DNA from: an uncultured Oscillospiraceae bacterium
GTDB lineage: Bacteria; Bacillota; Clostridia; Oscillospirales; Oscillospiraceae
Assembly (NCBI GenBank): GCA_934565615.1
Contig: CAKTIH010000044.1
Location: 1 to 15,395 of the forward strand
Direction of reading: 5' to 3'
Length of the DNA stretch: 15,395 nucleotides
Shown here: positions 7,354 to 13,094 of the stretch, piece after piece
Numbering within the stretch: position 1 is the stretch's first letter
How the letters are laid out: every line of letters begins with the position of its first letter
Position numbers and translations under genes: made by a program
Notes under the pieces: generated by a model
The model's database searches: none
The model's input: the letters and a program-made list of their open reading frames with translations, nothing else
Told to the model about the DNA's origin: nothing

Positions 7354-7392
7354 CTGAAAACAAAAGAAAACATAGAGAGAGGAAACAGAGAC

Positions 7393-8013
7393 ATGAAGGT
7401 ACTGATGCTGAATGGAAGCTGCAAGACAAACGGCAACACTTATCACGCGCTTGAGGAAGCGGGCAGACAGCTCAAGGCAGAGGGGATCGATTACGAGATT
7501 TTCCAGATTGGCCCCACCGCAGTTCGCGACTGCATCGGCTGCAACAAGTGTACGGATAAGGGCTGCATCTTCACGGACGACGGCGTGAACGAGTTCATCG
7601 CCAAGGCGAAGGAAGCCGACGGCTTCATCTTCGGCACGCCCGTGTACTACGCCCACCCGAGCGGACGCATACTTTCCTTCCTTGACCGCGTGTTCTACAG
7701 CAGTGCGGACGCCCTCGCCTTCAAGCCCGGCGCGGCAGTCGCGATCGCACGCCGCGGCGGCACGACCGCCACCTTCGATGCGGTGAACAAATACTTCGGC
7801 ATATCCAATATGCCGGTCGTGTCGTCGAGCTACTGGAACATCGCCCACGGCGCCGCTCCCGGCGAGGTCACGCAGGACGCCGAGGGCATGCAGACGATGC
7901 GCAACCTCGCGCGCAACATGGCATGGATGCTCAAGTGCTTCGAGGCCGGAAAGGTTTCCGGAGTTTCCCTCCCCGCCATTGAGCGTGGGAACAGGACCAA
8001 TTTCATAAGGTAA
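7393..8013 (+). CDS. Flavodoxin-fold NAD(P)H-dependent FMN oxidoreductase
   Basis: A 206-aa protein of the multimeric flavodoxin WrbA / NADPH-dependent FMN reductase group, likely a cytoplasmic FMN-dependent reductase of quinones, nitro- or other electrophilic compounds; the physiological substrate cannot be told. The phosphate-binding loop NGSCKTNGNT (7-16) follows the first beta strand. A cysteine cluster C47-x2-C50-x2-C53-x4-C58 matches the CxGCxxC signature of iron-sulfur flavoproteins and their relatives. GTPVYYAHPSG (81-91) forms the FMN isoalloxazine contact. The ribosome site is a modest AGAGGAAA about 8 nt from the ATG. It is preceded by a palindrome-embedded promoter and closed by a strong bidirectional terminator. 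It is probably inducible. Confidence 0.87.
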   Translation: MKVLMLNGSCKTNGNTYHALEEAGRQLKAEGIDYEIFQIGPTAVRDCIGCNKCTDKGCIFTDDGVNEFIAKAKEADGFIFGTPVYYAHPSGRILSFLDRVFYSSADALAFKPGAAVAIARRGGTTATFDAVNKYFGISNMPVVSSSYWNIAHGAAPGEVTQDAEGMQTMRNLARNMAWMLKCFEAGKVSGVSLPAIERGNRTNFIR

Positions 8014-8030
8014 GCCAGATTCCGCGAGCG

Positions 8031-8068
8031 AAAAGGAGCACCGCAGACACAATGCGGTGCTCCTTTTT
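8031..8068. terminator. Bidirectional terminator between convergent genes
   Basis: A 15-bp stem AAAAGGAGCACCGCA (8031-8045) pairs with 8053-8067 around a 7-nt loop. TTTTT follows on the plus strand and TTTT on the minus strand, so it serves both the oxidoreductase and gdx. Confidence 0.92.
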
Positions 8069-8072
8069 ACTG

Positions 8073-8390
8073 TCAAGCCGAGGTGAGCTTCAGCCCGACG
8101 ATGCCGATGAGCAGCAGCGACGCGAAGAATATCCTCCCCGCCGTCGCGGGCTCCTTGAAGATTATGATCCCGACTATCACCGCGCCGAGCGCGCCTATGC
8201 CCGTCCATATGCCGTAGGCCGTGCCGATCGGCAGCACCTTCGCCGCCTTTGCAAGAAAGAACATGCTCGCCGCAAGCCCCGCGACGGTTATCGCCGTCGG
8301 CAGCGGCTTCGTGAAGCCCTCCGAGAATTTCAGAAACGTCGACCACAGCACCTCCATCGCCCCCGCGATGCCAAGATATAACCATTCCAT
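8073..8390 (-). CDS. gdx: SMR-family guanidinium exporter (Gdx/SugE type)
   Basis: A 105-aa small multidrug resistance transporter with four membrane helices that works as a dual-topology dimer and antiports protons for its substrate. The essential membrane glutamate is Glu13 in GAMEVLW. The adjacent Trp16 and the block LPIGTAYGIWTGIGALGAV (about 54-72) with GIVGLKL near the C-terminus are the marks of the Gdx (SugE) branch, which exports guanidinium, as opposed to EmrE/Qac-type polyaromatic-cation pumps. A single gene rather than a paired heterodimer is present, as is common for Gdx. AGGAGG (8399-8404) lies 8 nt before the ATG. An attenuator leader precedes it, which fits regulation by its substrate. 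Confidence 0.92.
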   Translation of the reverse strand: MEWLYLGIAGAMEVLWSTFLKFSEGFTKPLPTAITVAGLAASMFFLAKAAKVLPIGTAYGIWTGIGALGAVIVGIIIFKEPATAGRIFFASLLLIGIVGLKLTSA

Positions 8391-8404
8391 TTTGCCTTCC
8401 TCCT

Positions 8405-8494
8405 AAAACAAAAAACGCGCCTGCATTCGTATCTTCAAAGGCCTATCGATACGAAGCAAACGCTCATTCTCTCCCACCCGGCGGCGGGAGCATT
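8405..8494 (-). ncRNA. Riboswitch candidate in the gdx leader (guanidine-IV-like layout)
   Basis: The predicted transcript begins at about 8491-8494 and goes straight into hairpin P1 (8471-8490; CTCCCGCC/GGTGGGAG, GCCG loop), an AGAAUGA linker, then the long terminator hairpin. Its upper part (TTCGTATC/GATACGAA) has a loop with AGGCCU. GCC in loop 1 can pair with GGC in loop 2 (kissing loops). Established knowledge: gdx genes are frequent riboswitch targets, and guanidine-IV (mepA motif) is a two-hairpin kissing-loop transcriptional switch of Clostridia. I do not find the guanidine-I core or the guanidine-II pair of ACGR loops. Class assignment is inference from layout; I cannot confirm the conserved positions without a covariance search. 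Confidence 0.5.
8410..8463 (-). terminator. Attenuator hairpin in the gdx leader
   Basis: On the minus strand an almost unbroken 16-bp stem (8448-8463 with 8417-8433, one bulged base and two G-U pairs) encloses a 14-nt loop and is followed at once by TTTTTT (8410-8415). It lies between the gdx promoter and its ribosome site, so it must control whether RNA polymerase reaches the gene. Confidence 0.85.
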
Positions 8495-8497
8495 GAC

Positions 8498-8526
8498 AGA
8501 ATAACACGCATTGAGACCTTTGTCAA
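8498..8526 (-). promoter_or_regulatory. Sigma-A promoter of gdx
   Basis: Minus strand: consensus -35 TTGACA (8521-8526), 17-nt spacer, -10 TATTCT (8498-8503) preceded by an extended TGT. The -35 lies in the loop and the spacer in the 3' arm of the upstream gene's terminator-like hairpin. Confidence 0.8.
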
Positions 8527-8541
8527 CGGTCTCAATGCGTG
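8505..8541 (-). terminator. Inverted repeat after the YitT-family gene
   Basis: A perfect 14-bp stem (CACGCATTGAGACC, 8505-8518, with 8528-8541) and 9-nt loop lie 8 nt after the stop codon at 8550. The sequence after it on the minus strand (TTATTCT) is a poor U-tract and doubles as the gdx -10, so read-through into gdx may be substantial. Confidence 0.6.
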
Positions 8542-8549
8542 CTGTTTCA

Positions 8550-9425
8550 TTAGCCGTTGTTGTTTACGGAGAACACATCGGCGATCTCGCTTATCGTGAT
8601 ATAGGCCGCCGGGTCGATGCTGTGGACGATGTCCCGCATGCGGATGATCTGGTATCTGTTCACGACAAAATAGATCATCGCCTTGTCGCGGTTCGAGAAG
8701 CCGCCCTTTGCGTTGAGCCGGGTCATGCCGCTTTCAAAGGCTTCGCCCAGCGCCGCGCATATCTCCTTCGGCTTTTCGGTTATGATTACCGCGCACTTGG
8801 CTCTGTCGATACCCTCCACGATGAAGTCTATCGTTTTCAGCGCCGCCGCGTAGGTGACGATGGAGTAGAGCGGCAGTATCCAGCTTTGCAGCACGATGCC
8901 GCAGACAATGTACAGAAGTATGTTGTAGACCATAACGAAGGTGCCGACCGTGACGCCGAGGCGCTTCGCGAAGATGACCGCCATGACCTCGATGCCGTCC
9001 ATCGCGCCGCCGCAGCGGATCGCAAGGCCGCTGCCTATGCCGGATATCACGCCGCCGAACAGCGCGCACAGCAGCAGATCAGTCCCCGCGAGGGGCGAGG
9101 CCATGCTGACGTCTATCGGCAGAACGTCGGTTATCAGCCACGCGGAAAGCGAATATATCGCGACCGTGTATATCGCGTAGCCCGTGAAAAGCTTGCCCTG
9201 CTTCTTCAGCCCGAACAGGAACAGCGGAATATTCAGGATCAGCAGGAACACCGACAGGGACAGGTGCTCCGGTGTTATCTGGTCAAGCAGCATCGATGTT
9301 CCCGAAATGCCGCTGTCATAAAGCTTCACCGGGCTGAGAAAGATCGTGATGCCGAAGGCGTTTATGATCCCCGCCACGGTAAGCATAATTATATTTTTGA
9401 AGCTGAATTTGTTCGTATTCTTCAC
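8550..9425 (-). CDS. YitT-family membrane protein (DUF161/DUF2179)
   Basis: A 291-aa polytopic membrane protein; the family is widespread in Firmicutes and its biochemical role is not established. The N-terminal half holds several membrane helices, with the typical NAFGITIFLSPVKLYDSGISG opening and the SGIGSGLAIRCGGAMDGIE block (about 130-147) that marks YitT proteins. The last 75 residues, from about 213 (AVIITEK) to ISEIADVF, form the cytoplasmic DUF2179 domain. The start is a GTG (9423-9425), read as Met; the GGGG ribosome site is 12 nt away, somewhat far, and no better in-frame start is seen. It follows the 175-aa gene by 42 nt and probably shares its promoter. Confidence 0.88.
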   Translation of the reverse strand: MKNTNKFSFKNIIMLTVAGIINAFGITIFLSPVKLYDSGISGTSMLLDQITPEHLSLSVFLLILNIPLFLFGLKKQGKLFTGYAIYTVAIYSLSAWLITDVLPIDVSMASPLAGTDLLLCALFGGVISGIGSGLAIRCGGAMDGIEVMAVIFAKRLGVTVGTFVMVYNILLYIVCGIVLQSWILPLYSIVTYAAALKTIDFIVEGIDRAKCAVIITEKPKEICAALGEAFESGMTRLNAKGGFSNRDKAMIYFVVNRYQIIRMRDIVHSIDPAAYITISEIADVFSVNNNG

Positions 9426-9467
9426 TTATTTACATTACCCCTTTACTGAGATTCTATTTTCCCGCAC

Positions 9468-9995
9468 TCACTTGTGCAGCCGTTCTATTCTTCTCTCGTC
9501 CGCCGACGCGAAGCCCAGCTCCGTTATCGCGTCGCGCGATATGTACGATATACCGTCGTCACTGCCGTCCTCGTTCACCTGCGCTATCCGGTACATGCCG
9601 CCGTCAGTGTCCTCCACAATGCCGATCACGTCTGAAACGCCGCTGCCGAGGAGCTCTATCGACACGATGCACCCGGCCTTTTTCGCCGCCTCCAGTGCCG
9701 AGCCGCGCACGTCCTCGCAGGATATATCGAACTTTTCCTCCGCGTATACCCCGGCCATGAGCTTTTTCATCCTCGCGCAATAGCCGCCGTCAAGCTCTAT
9801 CCGGATGACGCTCTCCGCGTCCTGCACCGTTATGCCGTCGAACGTTCCGTCCGGTGACACAAGCGACGCGGCGAAGAACTCCCCGTCGAACGCGACTATT
9901 TTGCCGTACATGAATTTCGAAGTGTCATCGGCATTCGCGTATATACCGGCATATTCGCCGGACTCATATATGCGCTTTATGATTTCATTCAGCAT
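9468..9995 (-). CDS. Protein of unknown function with two tandem 49-residue repeats
   Basis: A 175-aa cytoplasmic protein (no signal or membrane segment) that I do not recognise as a named family. Residues 31-79 and 125-173 align without a gap. They share G at the first position, then DG (37-38 / 131-132), DG (49-50 / 143-144), DGI (53-55 / 147-149) and a terminal Leu. Both halves look like small all-beta barrels of the SH3/Sm type (short strands, DG turns) followed by a helix. An N-terminal helix (1-15) and a helical linker (about 94-107) complete it. It is read from a good promoter at 10031-10059 and lies upstream of the YitT-family gene, so a joint role is possible. Function is not assigned. 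Confidence 0.7.
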   Translation of the reverse strand: MLNEIIKRIYESGEYAGIYANADDTSKFMYGKIVAFDGEFFAASLVSPDGTFDGITVQDAESVIRIELDGGYCARMKKLMAGVYAEEKFDISCEDVRGSALEAAKKAGCIVSIELLGSGVSDVIGIVEDTDGGMYRIAQVNEDGSDDGISYISRDAITELGFASADERRIERLHK

Positions 9996-10030
9996 GGCCG
10001 TGTTCCCCGTTTCCGCGTTTGGTTTCTTTT

Positions 10031-10059
10031 ATAATACCATTTACTTCCCAAGATTTCAA
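10031..10059 (-). promoter_or_regulatory. Sigma-A promoter of the tandem-repeat protein / YitT pair
   Basis: Minus strand: -35 TTGAAA (10054-10059), 17-nt spacer, -10 TATTAT (10031-10036), each one mismatch from consensus, about 35 nt before the ATG at 9995. Confidence 0.75.
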
Positions 10060-10087
10060 CGTTTTGTGTTCCGCATCAGGATATAAC

Positions 10088-10129
10088 AAAACCCCGCCGC
10101 GGCTGCTATTACAGTCACAGCGGGGTTTT
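10088..10129 (-). terminator. Terminator after khpA
   Basis: AAAACCCCGC (10088-10097) pairs with GCGGGGTTTT (10120-10129). On the minus strand it is followed by GTTATAT after the stem's own TTTT. It ends the ylxM-ffh-rpsP-khpA cluster a few bases after the khpA stop. Confidence 0.8.
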
Positions 10130-10135
10130 ATCGTA

Positions 10136-10366
10136 TCAGTCCATAATCTCGACCGAAACTTTTTTGCCCTTCCTCTGGGCGACGGCCCGCATAAGGATGC
10201 GGATCTGTTTTACGATCCTGCCCTGCCGGCCGATAACCTTGCCCATATCGCCGTCGGCTACGCGAACCTCGTAGACCGTCTCACCGTCGGCTTTGCGCTC
10301 GGTCACAGATACCTGATCGGGATTATCGACCAAGCTCTGCACAATATAGGTCAAAAGCTCTTTCAT
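10136..10366 (-). CDS. khpA: KH-domain RNA-binding protein KhpA
   Basis: A 76-aa single KH-domain protein. KhpA (YlqC) binds RNA, pairs with the Jag/KhpB protein in Firmicutes, and is linked to control of cell elongation and division. The diagnostic GxxG loop is GKVIGRQGR (42-50), preceded by the VYEVRVADGDMG strand and followed by the KQIRILMRAVA helix. Length is typical for the family (about 75-80). It lies 17 nt downstream of rpsP, with an AGGAG site about 10 nt from the ATG. The rpsP-khpA pairing is conserved across Firmicutes. Confidence 0.93.
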   Translation of the reverse strand: MKELLTYIVQSLVDNPDQVSVTERKADGETVYEVRVADGDMGKVIGRQGRIVKQIRILMRAVAQRKGKKVSVEIMD

Positions 10367-10383
10367 GTGCCGGGAACTCCTTT

Positions 10384-10620
10384 TCAGGCCTCAATCTTCT
10401 TGAGAAGACCGCGGACGGTATCAGTGGGCTGTGCGCCGTTTGCGATCCAGTACTTTGCACGCTCCATGTTGACCGTGAGCTTATCGCTCTCAGCCATCGG
10501 GTCGTAGGTGCCGAGCTCTTCGATGAAGCGGCCGTCACGCGGGCAACGGGAATCAGCAACGACTATGCGGTAGTAAGGAGCCTTCTTAGCGCCCATTCTG
10601 CGAAGTCTGATTTTAACCAT
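10384..10620 (-). CDS. rpsP: 30S ribosomal protein S16
   Basis: A 78-aa ribosomal protein needed for 30S assembly, which binds 16S rRNA. The N-terminus MVKIRLRRMGAKKAPYYRIV, then ADSRCPRDGRFIEELGTYDP and the WIANGAQPTDTVRGLL region, are classic S16 signatures over its full length. The ATG follows GGAGGTGA by about 6 nt. The gap to ffh is 79 nt and contains a possible internal promoter, so rpsP-khpA may also be expressed independently of ffh. Confidence 0.98.
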   Translation of the reverse strand: MVKIRLRRMGAKKAPYYRIVVADSRCPRDGRFIEELGTYDPMAESDKLTVNMERAKYWIANGAQPTDTVRGLLKKIEA

Positions 10621-10652
10621 GTATATTCACCTCCATGTATTTTCGTTTCTAT

Positions 10653-10681
10653 ATTACAAGCGCTTTCGCGTCTGTAAGCAA
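10653..10681 (-). promoter_or_regulatory. Possible internal promoter for rpsP-khpA
   Basis: Minus strand: TTGCTT (10676-10681), 17-nt spacer, TGTAAT (10653-10658), about 32 nt upstream of rpsP. The -10 matches at five positions and the -35 only at three. The spacer contains a small GCGAAAGCGC hairpin. Confidence 0.4.
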
Positions 10682-10699
10682 ATTTATGCTCCCCGTTTT

Positions 10700-12073
10700 T
10701 CAGAAGCCGAGGCCGGGGAAGCCTCCGCCCATTCCTCCGAGGCCGCCCATGCGCCCCATCTTCTTCTGGAGCTTTTTCATGTTCTTGCCGGAGAACTGCT
10801 TTGTGAGCTGCTGCACCGCCTCAAACTGCTTGAGCAGGCGGTTGACGTCGACCACCGAGGTACCGGAGCCCGCGGCGATGCGCTTCTTGCGGCTCGAATT
10901 GAGGATCGAGGGGTTGTTGCGCTCGGCCTGCGTCATCGACAGGATTATTGCCTCTTGCCTTGCCATTGCCTTCTCGTCGATCTTTGCGCCCTTGAGCGCT
11001 TTCGAGTCCATCCCGGGGATCATCCCCATGATGCTCTCAAGGTCGCCCATGTTCTTGAGCTGCGCCATCTGGTCGAGGTAATCGCTCAGGGTGAAGCGGT
11101 TGCTCTTGAGCCGCTCCGCGGCTTCAAGCGCCTTTTTCTGGTCGAAGCTCTGCTCCGCCTTTTCTATGAGCGTGAGCATATCGCCCATGCCGAGTATACG
11201 CGAGGCCATGCGGTCGGGGTGGAAGGGCTCTATCATGTCGAGCTTTTCGCCCGTGCCGATGAACTTTATGGGCTTGCCCGTCGCCGCTCTTATCGAGAGC
11301 GCAGCGCCGCCTCTCGCGTCGCCGTCAAGCTTTGAGAGCATGACGCCCGTGATGCCGAGCGCCTCGTCAAAGGCGTTCGCGGCGTTCACCGCGTCCTGAC
11401 CGGTCATTGCGTCAACTACCAGCAGGATTTCCGCCGGTTCAACTGCCGCCTTGATGTTCTTGAGCTCGTCCATGAGCTCTTCATCGATGTGCAGGCGGCC
11501 TGCCGTGTCAAGAAAGACGATGTCGTTGCCGTGCTTCTTTGCGTGCTCTATGGCAGCCTTGGCTATATCCACGGGGTTTGTCTGCCCCATCTGGAACACC
11601 GGAACGTCAAGCTGCGCGCCGACCGTCTCCAGCTGCTTTATTGCGGCGGGGCGGTATATATCGCAGGCGGCGAGCAGCGGGCGCTTGCCCTGCTTCTTCA
11701 TGTAGCCCGCAAGCTTTGCGCCGTTCGTGGTCTTGCCCGCGCCCTGCAGGCCGACGAGCATCACGACGCTCGGCAGCTTCGAGGAGATGTTGAGCTTCTG
11801 GTTCTGTCCGCCCATAAGCTCGCACAACTCCTGGTTGACGATCTTGACGATCATCTGCGCCGGGGAGAGCGCTTCGAGCACGTCCGCGCCCGTGGCCTTC
11901 TCCGTGACGTTCTTTACAAAGTCCTTGACGACCTTGTAGCTGACGTCCGCCTCCAGCAGCGCCATGCGTACCTCGCGCATCGCGTCCTTCACATCGGCGG
12001 GGGACAGGCGGCCTTTGCCGCGCAGCTTTTTGAAAGCCGCATTCAGTTTTTCGGATAAGCTTTCAAACGCCAT
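10700..12073 (-). CDS. ffh: Signal recognition particle GTPase Ffh
   Basis: A 457-aa SRP54 homologue that binds signal sequences of nascent membrane and secreted proteins and, with 4.5S/6S RNA and FtsY, targets ribosomes to the Sec translocon. The N domain (about 1-90) is followed by the G domain, with P-loop GLQGAGKTT (108-116), CDIYRPAA (137-144), DTAGR (189-193) and SKLDGDARGG (247-256). The methionine-rich M domain (about 300-440) includes MGMIPGMDS and the RNA-binding RNNPSILNSSRKKRIAAGSG stretch. The tail is Gly/Met rich. It begins 3 nt after the ylxM stop, and its ribosome site (GAGAGGG) lies within the ylxM end, so the two are coupled. Confidence 0.98.
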   Translation of the reverse strand: MAFESLSEKLNAAFKKLRGKGRLSPADVKDAMREVRMALLEADVSYKVVKDFVKNVTEKATGADVLEALSPAQMIVKIVNQELCELMGGQNQKLNISSKLPSVVMLVGLQGAGKTTNGAKLAGYMKKQGKRPLLAACDIYRPAAIKQLETVGAQLDVPVFQMGQTNPVDIAKAAIEHAKKHGNDIVFLDTAGRLHIDEELMDELKNIKAAVEPAEILLVVDAMTGQDAVNAANAFDEALGITGVMLSKLDGDARGGAALSIRAATGKPIKFIGTGEKLDMIEPFHPDRMASRILGMGDMLTLIEKAEQSFDQKKALEAAERLKSNRFTLSDYLDQMAQLKNMGDLESIMGMIPGMDSKALKGAKIDEKAMARQEAIILSMTQAERNNPSILNSSRKKRIAAGSGTSVVDVNRLLKQFEAVQQLTKQFSGKNMKKLQKKMGRMGGLGGMGGGFPGLGF

Positions 12074-12076
12074 GTT

Positions 12077-12433
12077 TTACCCTCTCGCAATGATCGCTCT
12101 GACTTCTTCCGCCGCGGCCCTTGCCGCTCCCTGCGCCTCGCCCTGCGTCATCCCCGTCAGTGCTTCGAGCCTTGTCAGCAGGCTCTCAAGCTCGCGGCGG
12201 TTCTCCTCAAAGCGGCGCAGCAGTCCGGTCTTTGCTTCGATATCCTCCATCGCGGTCTCGGCGCGCTTGATGTTATCCCACACGCCCTGCCGCGAAACGC
12301 CGAGCTGTTCGGCGATCTCCGCGAGTGAAAGGTCCTCGTTATAGTGCAGGTCGAAGCATTCCCTCTGCTTGTCCGTCAGAAGCTCCCCGTAAAAATCCAG
12401 CAGCATACTTCTTGTAAATCTGCTGTTTTCCAC
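12077..12433 (-). CDS. ylxM: YlxM-family HTH protein (SRP operon)
   Basis: A 118-aa member of the YlxM/UPF0122 family, sigma-70 region 4-like helix-turn-helix proteins encoded next to ffh and thought to affect the SRP pathway; the exact function is not settled. The region MENSRFTRSMLLDFYGELLT is followed by the HTH around LSLAEIAEQLGVSRQGVWDNI (about 36-56) and a long helical tail. The GTG at 12431-12433 is chosen as start because AGGGGGG lies 6 nt upstream and family proteins start at this point; an in-frame TTG at 12451 would place the ribosome site inside the gene. A fully consensus promoter lies just upstream. Confidence 0.92.
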   Translation of the reverse strand: MENSRFTRSMLLDFYGELLTDKQRECFDLHYNEDLSLAEIAEQLGVSRQGVWDNIKRAETAMEDIEAKTGLLRRFEENRRELESLLTRLEALTGMTQGEAQGAARAAAEEVRAIIARG

Positions 12434-12468
12434 GCAAAGCCCCCCTGTCAAGCTTTTTGACTTAACGG

Positions 12469-12497
12469 ATTATACTACCGTTCCCTTGCCCTGTCAA
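12469..12497 (-). promoter_or_regulatory. Consensus sigma-A promoter of ylxM-ffh
   Basis: Minus strand: perfect -35 TTGACA (12492-12497), 17-nt spacer, perfect -10 TATAAT (12469-12474), about 35 nt before the GTG start. A second TTGACA near 12446-12451 lies downstream of the -10 and is not part of it. Confidence 0.9.
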
Positions 12498-12508
12498 GCA
12501 TTTTTTCT

Positions 12509-12721
12509 TTACAGCGGCAGGTCTGTTTTCATGCGCACGATCTTCGCATCCTCAGTCTCTTCAAAGTACGCTGTAGTCTTTATATAGATGTCCTCGGCTT
12601 CCCGCATTGCTGCGCGCAGCTTCCTTGCCTGAGGCGCTGCAAGCGGAATTTTTTCCAACGGGTCGATGACTTCATCTATCGCAGCGCAGAGCACCGCGTA
12701 CATCTTTCTGTAATTTGCCAT
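12509..12721 (-). CDS. Small helical protein of unknown function, divergent from XRE regulator
   Basis: A 70-aa protein, MANYRKMYAVL at the start, with a long amphipathic helix, a short proline-containing break and a second helix with REAEDIYIK. It resembles in layout a family of small Clostridia proteins with an opening of the MxYxKxYxxLF type and a later EExYI motif; this is pattern memory, not a search result. There is no membrane segment or signal. The ribosome site is weak (GTGAG). Its probable promoter lies within an operator of the neighbouring XRE regulator. I see no clear terminator between it and the ylxM promoter. Function unknown; a toxin role has no support beyond the neighbour. 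Confidence 0.65.
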   Translation of the reverse strand: MANYRKMYAVLCAAIDEVIDPLEKIPLAAPQARKLRAAMREAEDIYIKTTAYFEETEDAKIVRMKTDLPL

Positions 12722-12743
12722 ATAGACTCACACGCTTTCTCTT

Positions 12744-12763
12744 TTGACCAGTATAGCGGTCAA
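12744..12763. promoter_or_regulatory. Operator 1 and -10 of the 70-aa gene
   Basis: Read on the minus strand, TTGACCGCTATACTGGTCAA is an inverted repeat (TTGACC/GGTCAA, 8-nt centre). The TATACT in its centre is a five-of-six -10 for the leftward gene; a -35 is poor. A bound repressor would block this promoter. Confidence 0.55.
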
Positions 12764-12797
12764 TATTTAACTAAAGTCTAACATAAACTATCAACAG

Positions 12798-12817
12798 TTG
12801 CAACCAATACTGGTCAA
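12798..12817. promoter_or_regulatory. Operator 2 in front of the XRE gene
   Basis: Plus strand TTGCAACCAATACTGGTCAA matches operator 1 (read on the opposite strand) at 14 of 20 positions, including the whole half ATACTGGTCAA. The two sites are mirror images 54 bp apart, each with an (A/T)ATACT that can serve as -10 for the gene on its side. This suggests autoregulation by the XRE protein. Confidence 0.5.
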
Positions 12818-12841
12818 TTTTATGCTGTTGAGGTAAGTTTT

Positions 12842-13087
12842 ATGGAACAGAAAATACGACGTGACCGCAATATGGGTGATAATCTCCGCCGTCTGCGCGA
12901 TGAATACGGCATATCACAGGAAAAGCTGTGCGCCGAGCTTCAGCGCCGCGGCTGCGATATTGGGCGCAGTACCTATGCCAAGTACGAATCCGGTGAATTA
13001 AATATCCGTGCAAGCGTTATTATTGAACTGAAGAAAATATACGGCTGCGCATACGATGAGTTCTTCCACGGCCTTGACCGGCCTTGA
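12842..13087 (+). CDS. XRE-family HTH transcriptional regulator
   Basis: An 81-aa Cro/C1-type DNA-binding protein, probably a repressor of itself and of the divergent 70-aa gene. The HTH occupies about 12-67. The segment MGDNLRRLRDEYGISQEKLC opens it, the recognition helix region has GRSTYAKYESGE (41-52), and a final helix precedes YGCAYDEFF. No effector or oligomerisation domain is present. GAGG (12830-12833) lies 8 nt before the ATG. The last codons and the stop fall in a tandem GCCTTGA repeat (13071, 13081) eight bases before a repeat element, so the C-terminal tail may have been altered by insertion. Toxin-antitoxin antitoxins are similar, but no toxin is adjacent. Confidence 0.88.
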   Translation: MEQKIRRDRNMGDNLRRLRDEYGISQEKLCAELQRRGCDIGRSTYAKYESGELNIRASVIIELKKIYGCAYDEFFHGLDRP

Positions 13088-13094
13088 GCCGTGA

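Noticed and set aside
7323..7354. Rho-independent terminator between the 18-codon ORF and the oxidoreductase
   Set aside because: The 10-bp inverted repeat is followed by an A-rich stretch on the plus strand and by GGATTTC on the minus strand, so no U-tract; the enclosed extended -10 makes an operator more likely.
7342..8385. Minus-strand frame of 347 codons across the oxidoreductase and gdx terminator
   Set aside because: It crosses a strong terminator and two real genes, and its protein is Gly/Arg/His-rich with no motif.
8391..8503. Guanidine-I, guanidine-II, glycine or THF riboswitch in the gdx leader
   Set aside because: I could not find the guanidine-I core, the paired ACGR loops of guanidine-II, or the conserved cores of the glycine and THF classes; only the two-hairpin layout with terminator fits.
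8511..9449. Plus-strand frame of 312 codons opposite the YitT gene
   Set aside because: Antisense of a membrane protein; no ribosome site, charged low-complexity translation.
12509..13087. Toxin-antitoxin pair made of the 70-aa protein and XRE
   Set aside because: The genes are divergent rather than co-transcribed and the 70-aa protein shows no toxin fold or motif; regulation by shared operators is supported, toxicity is not.
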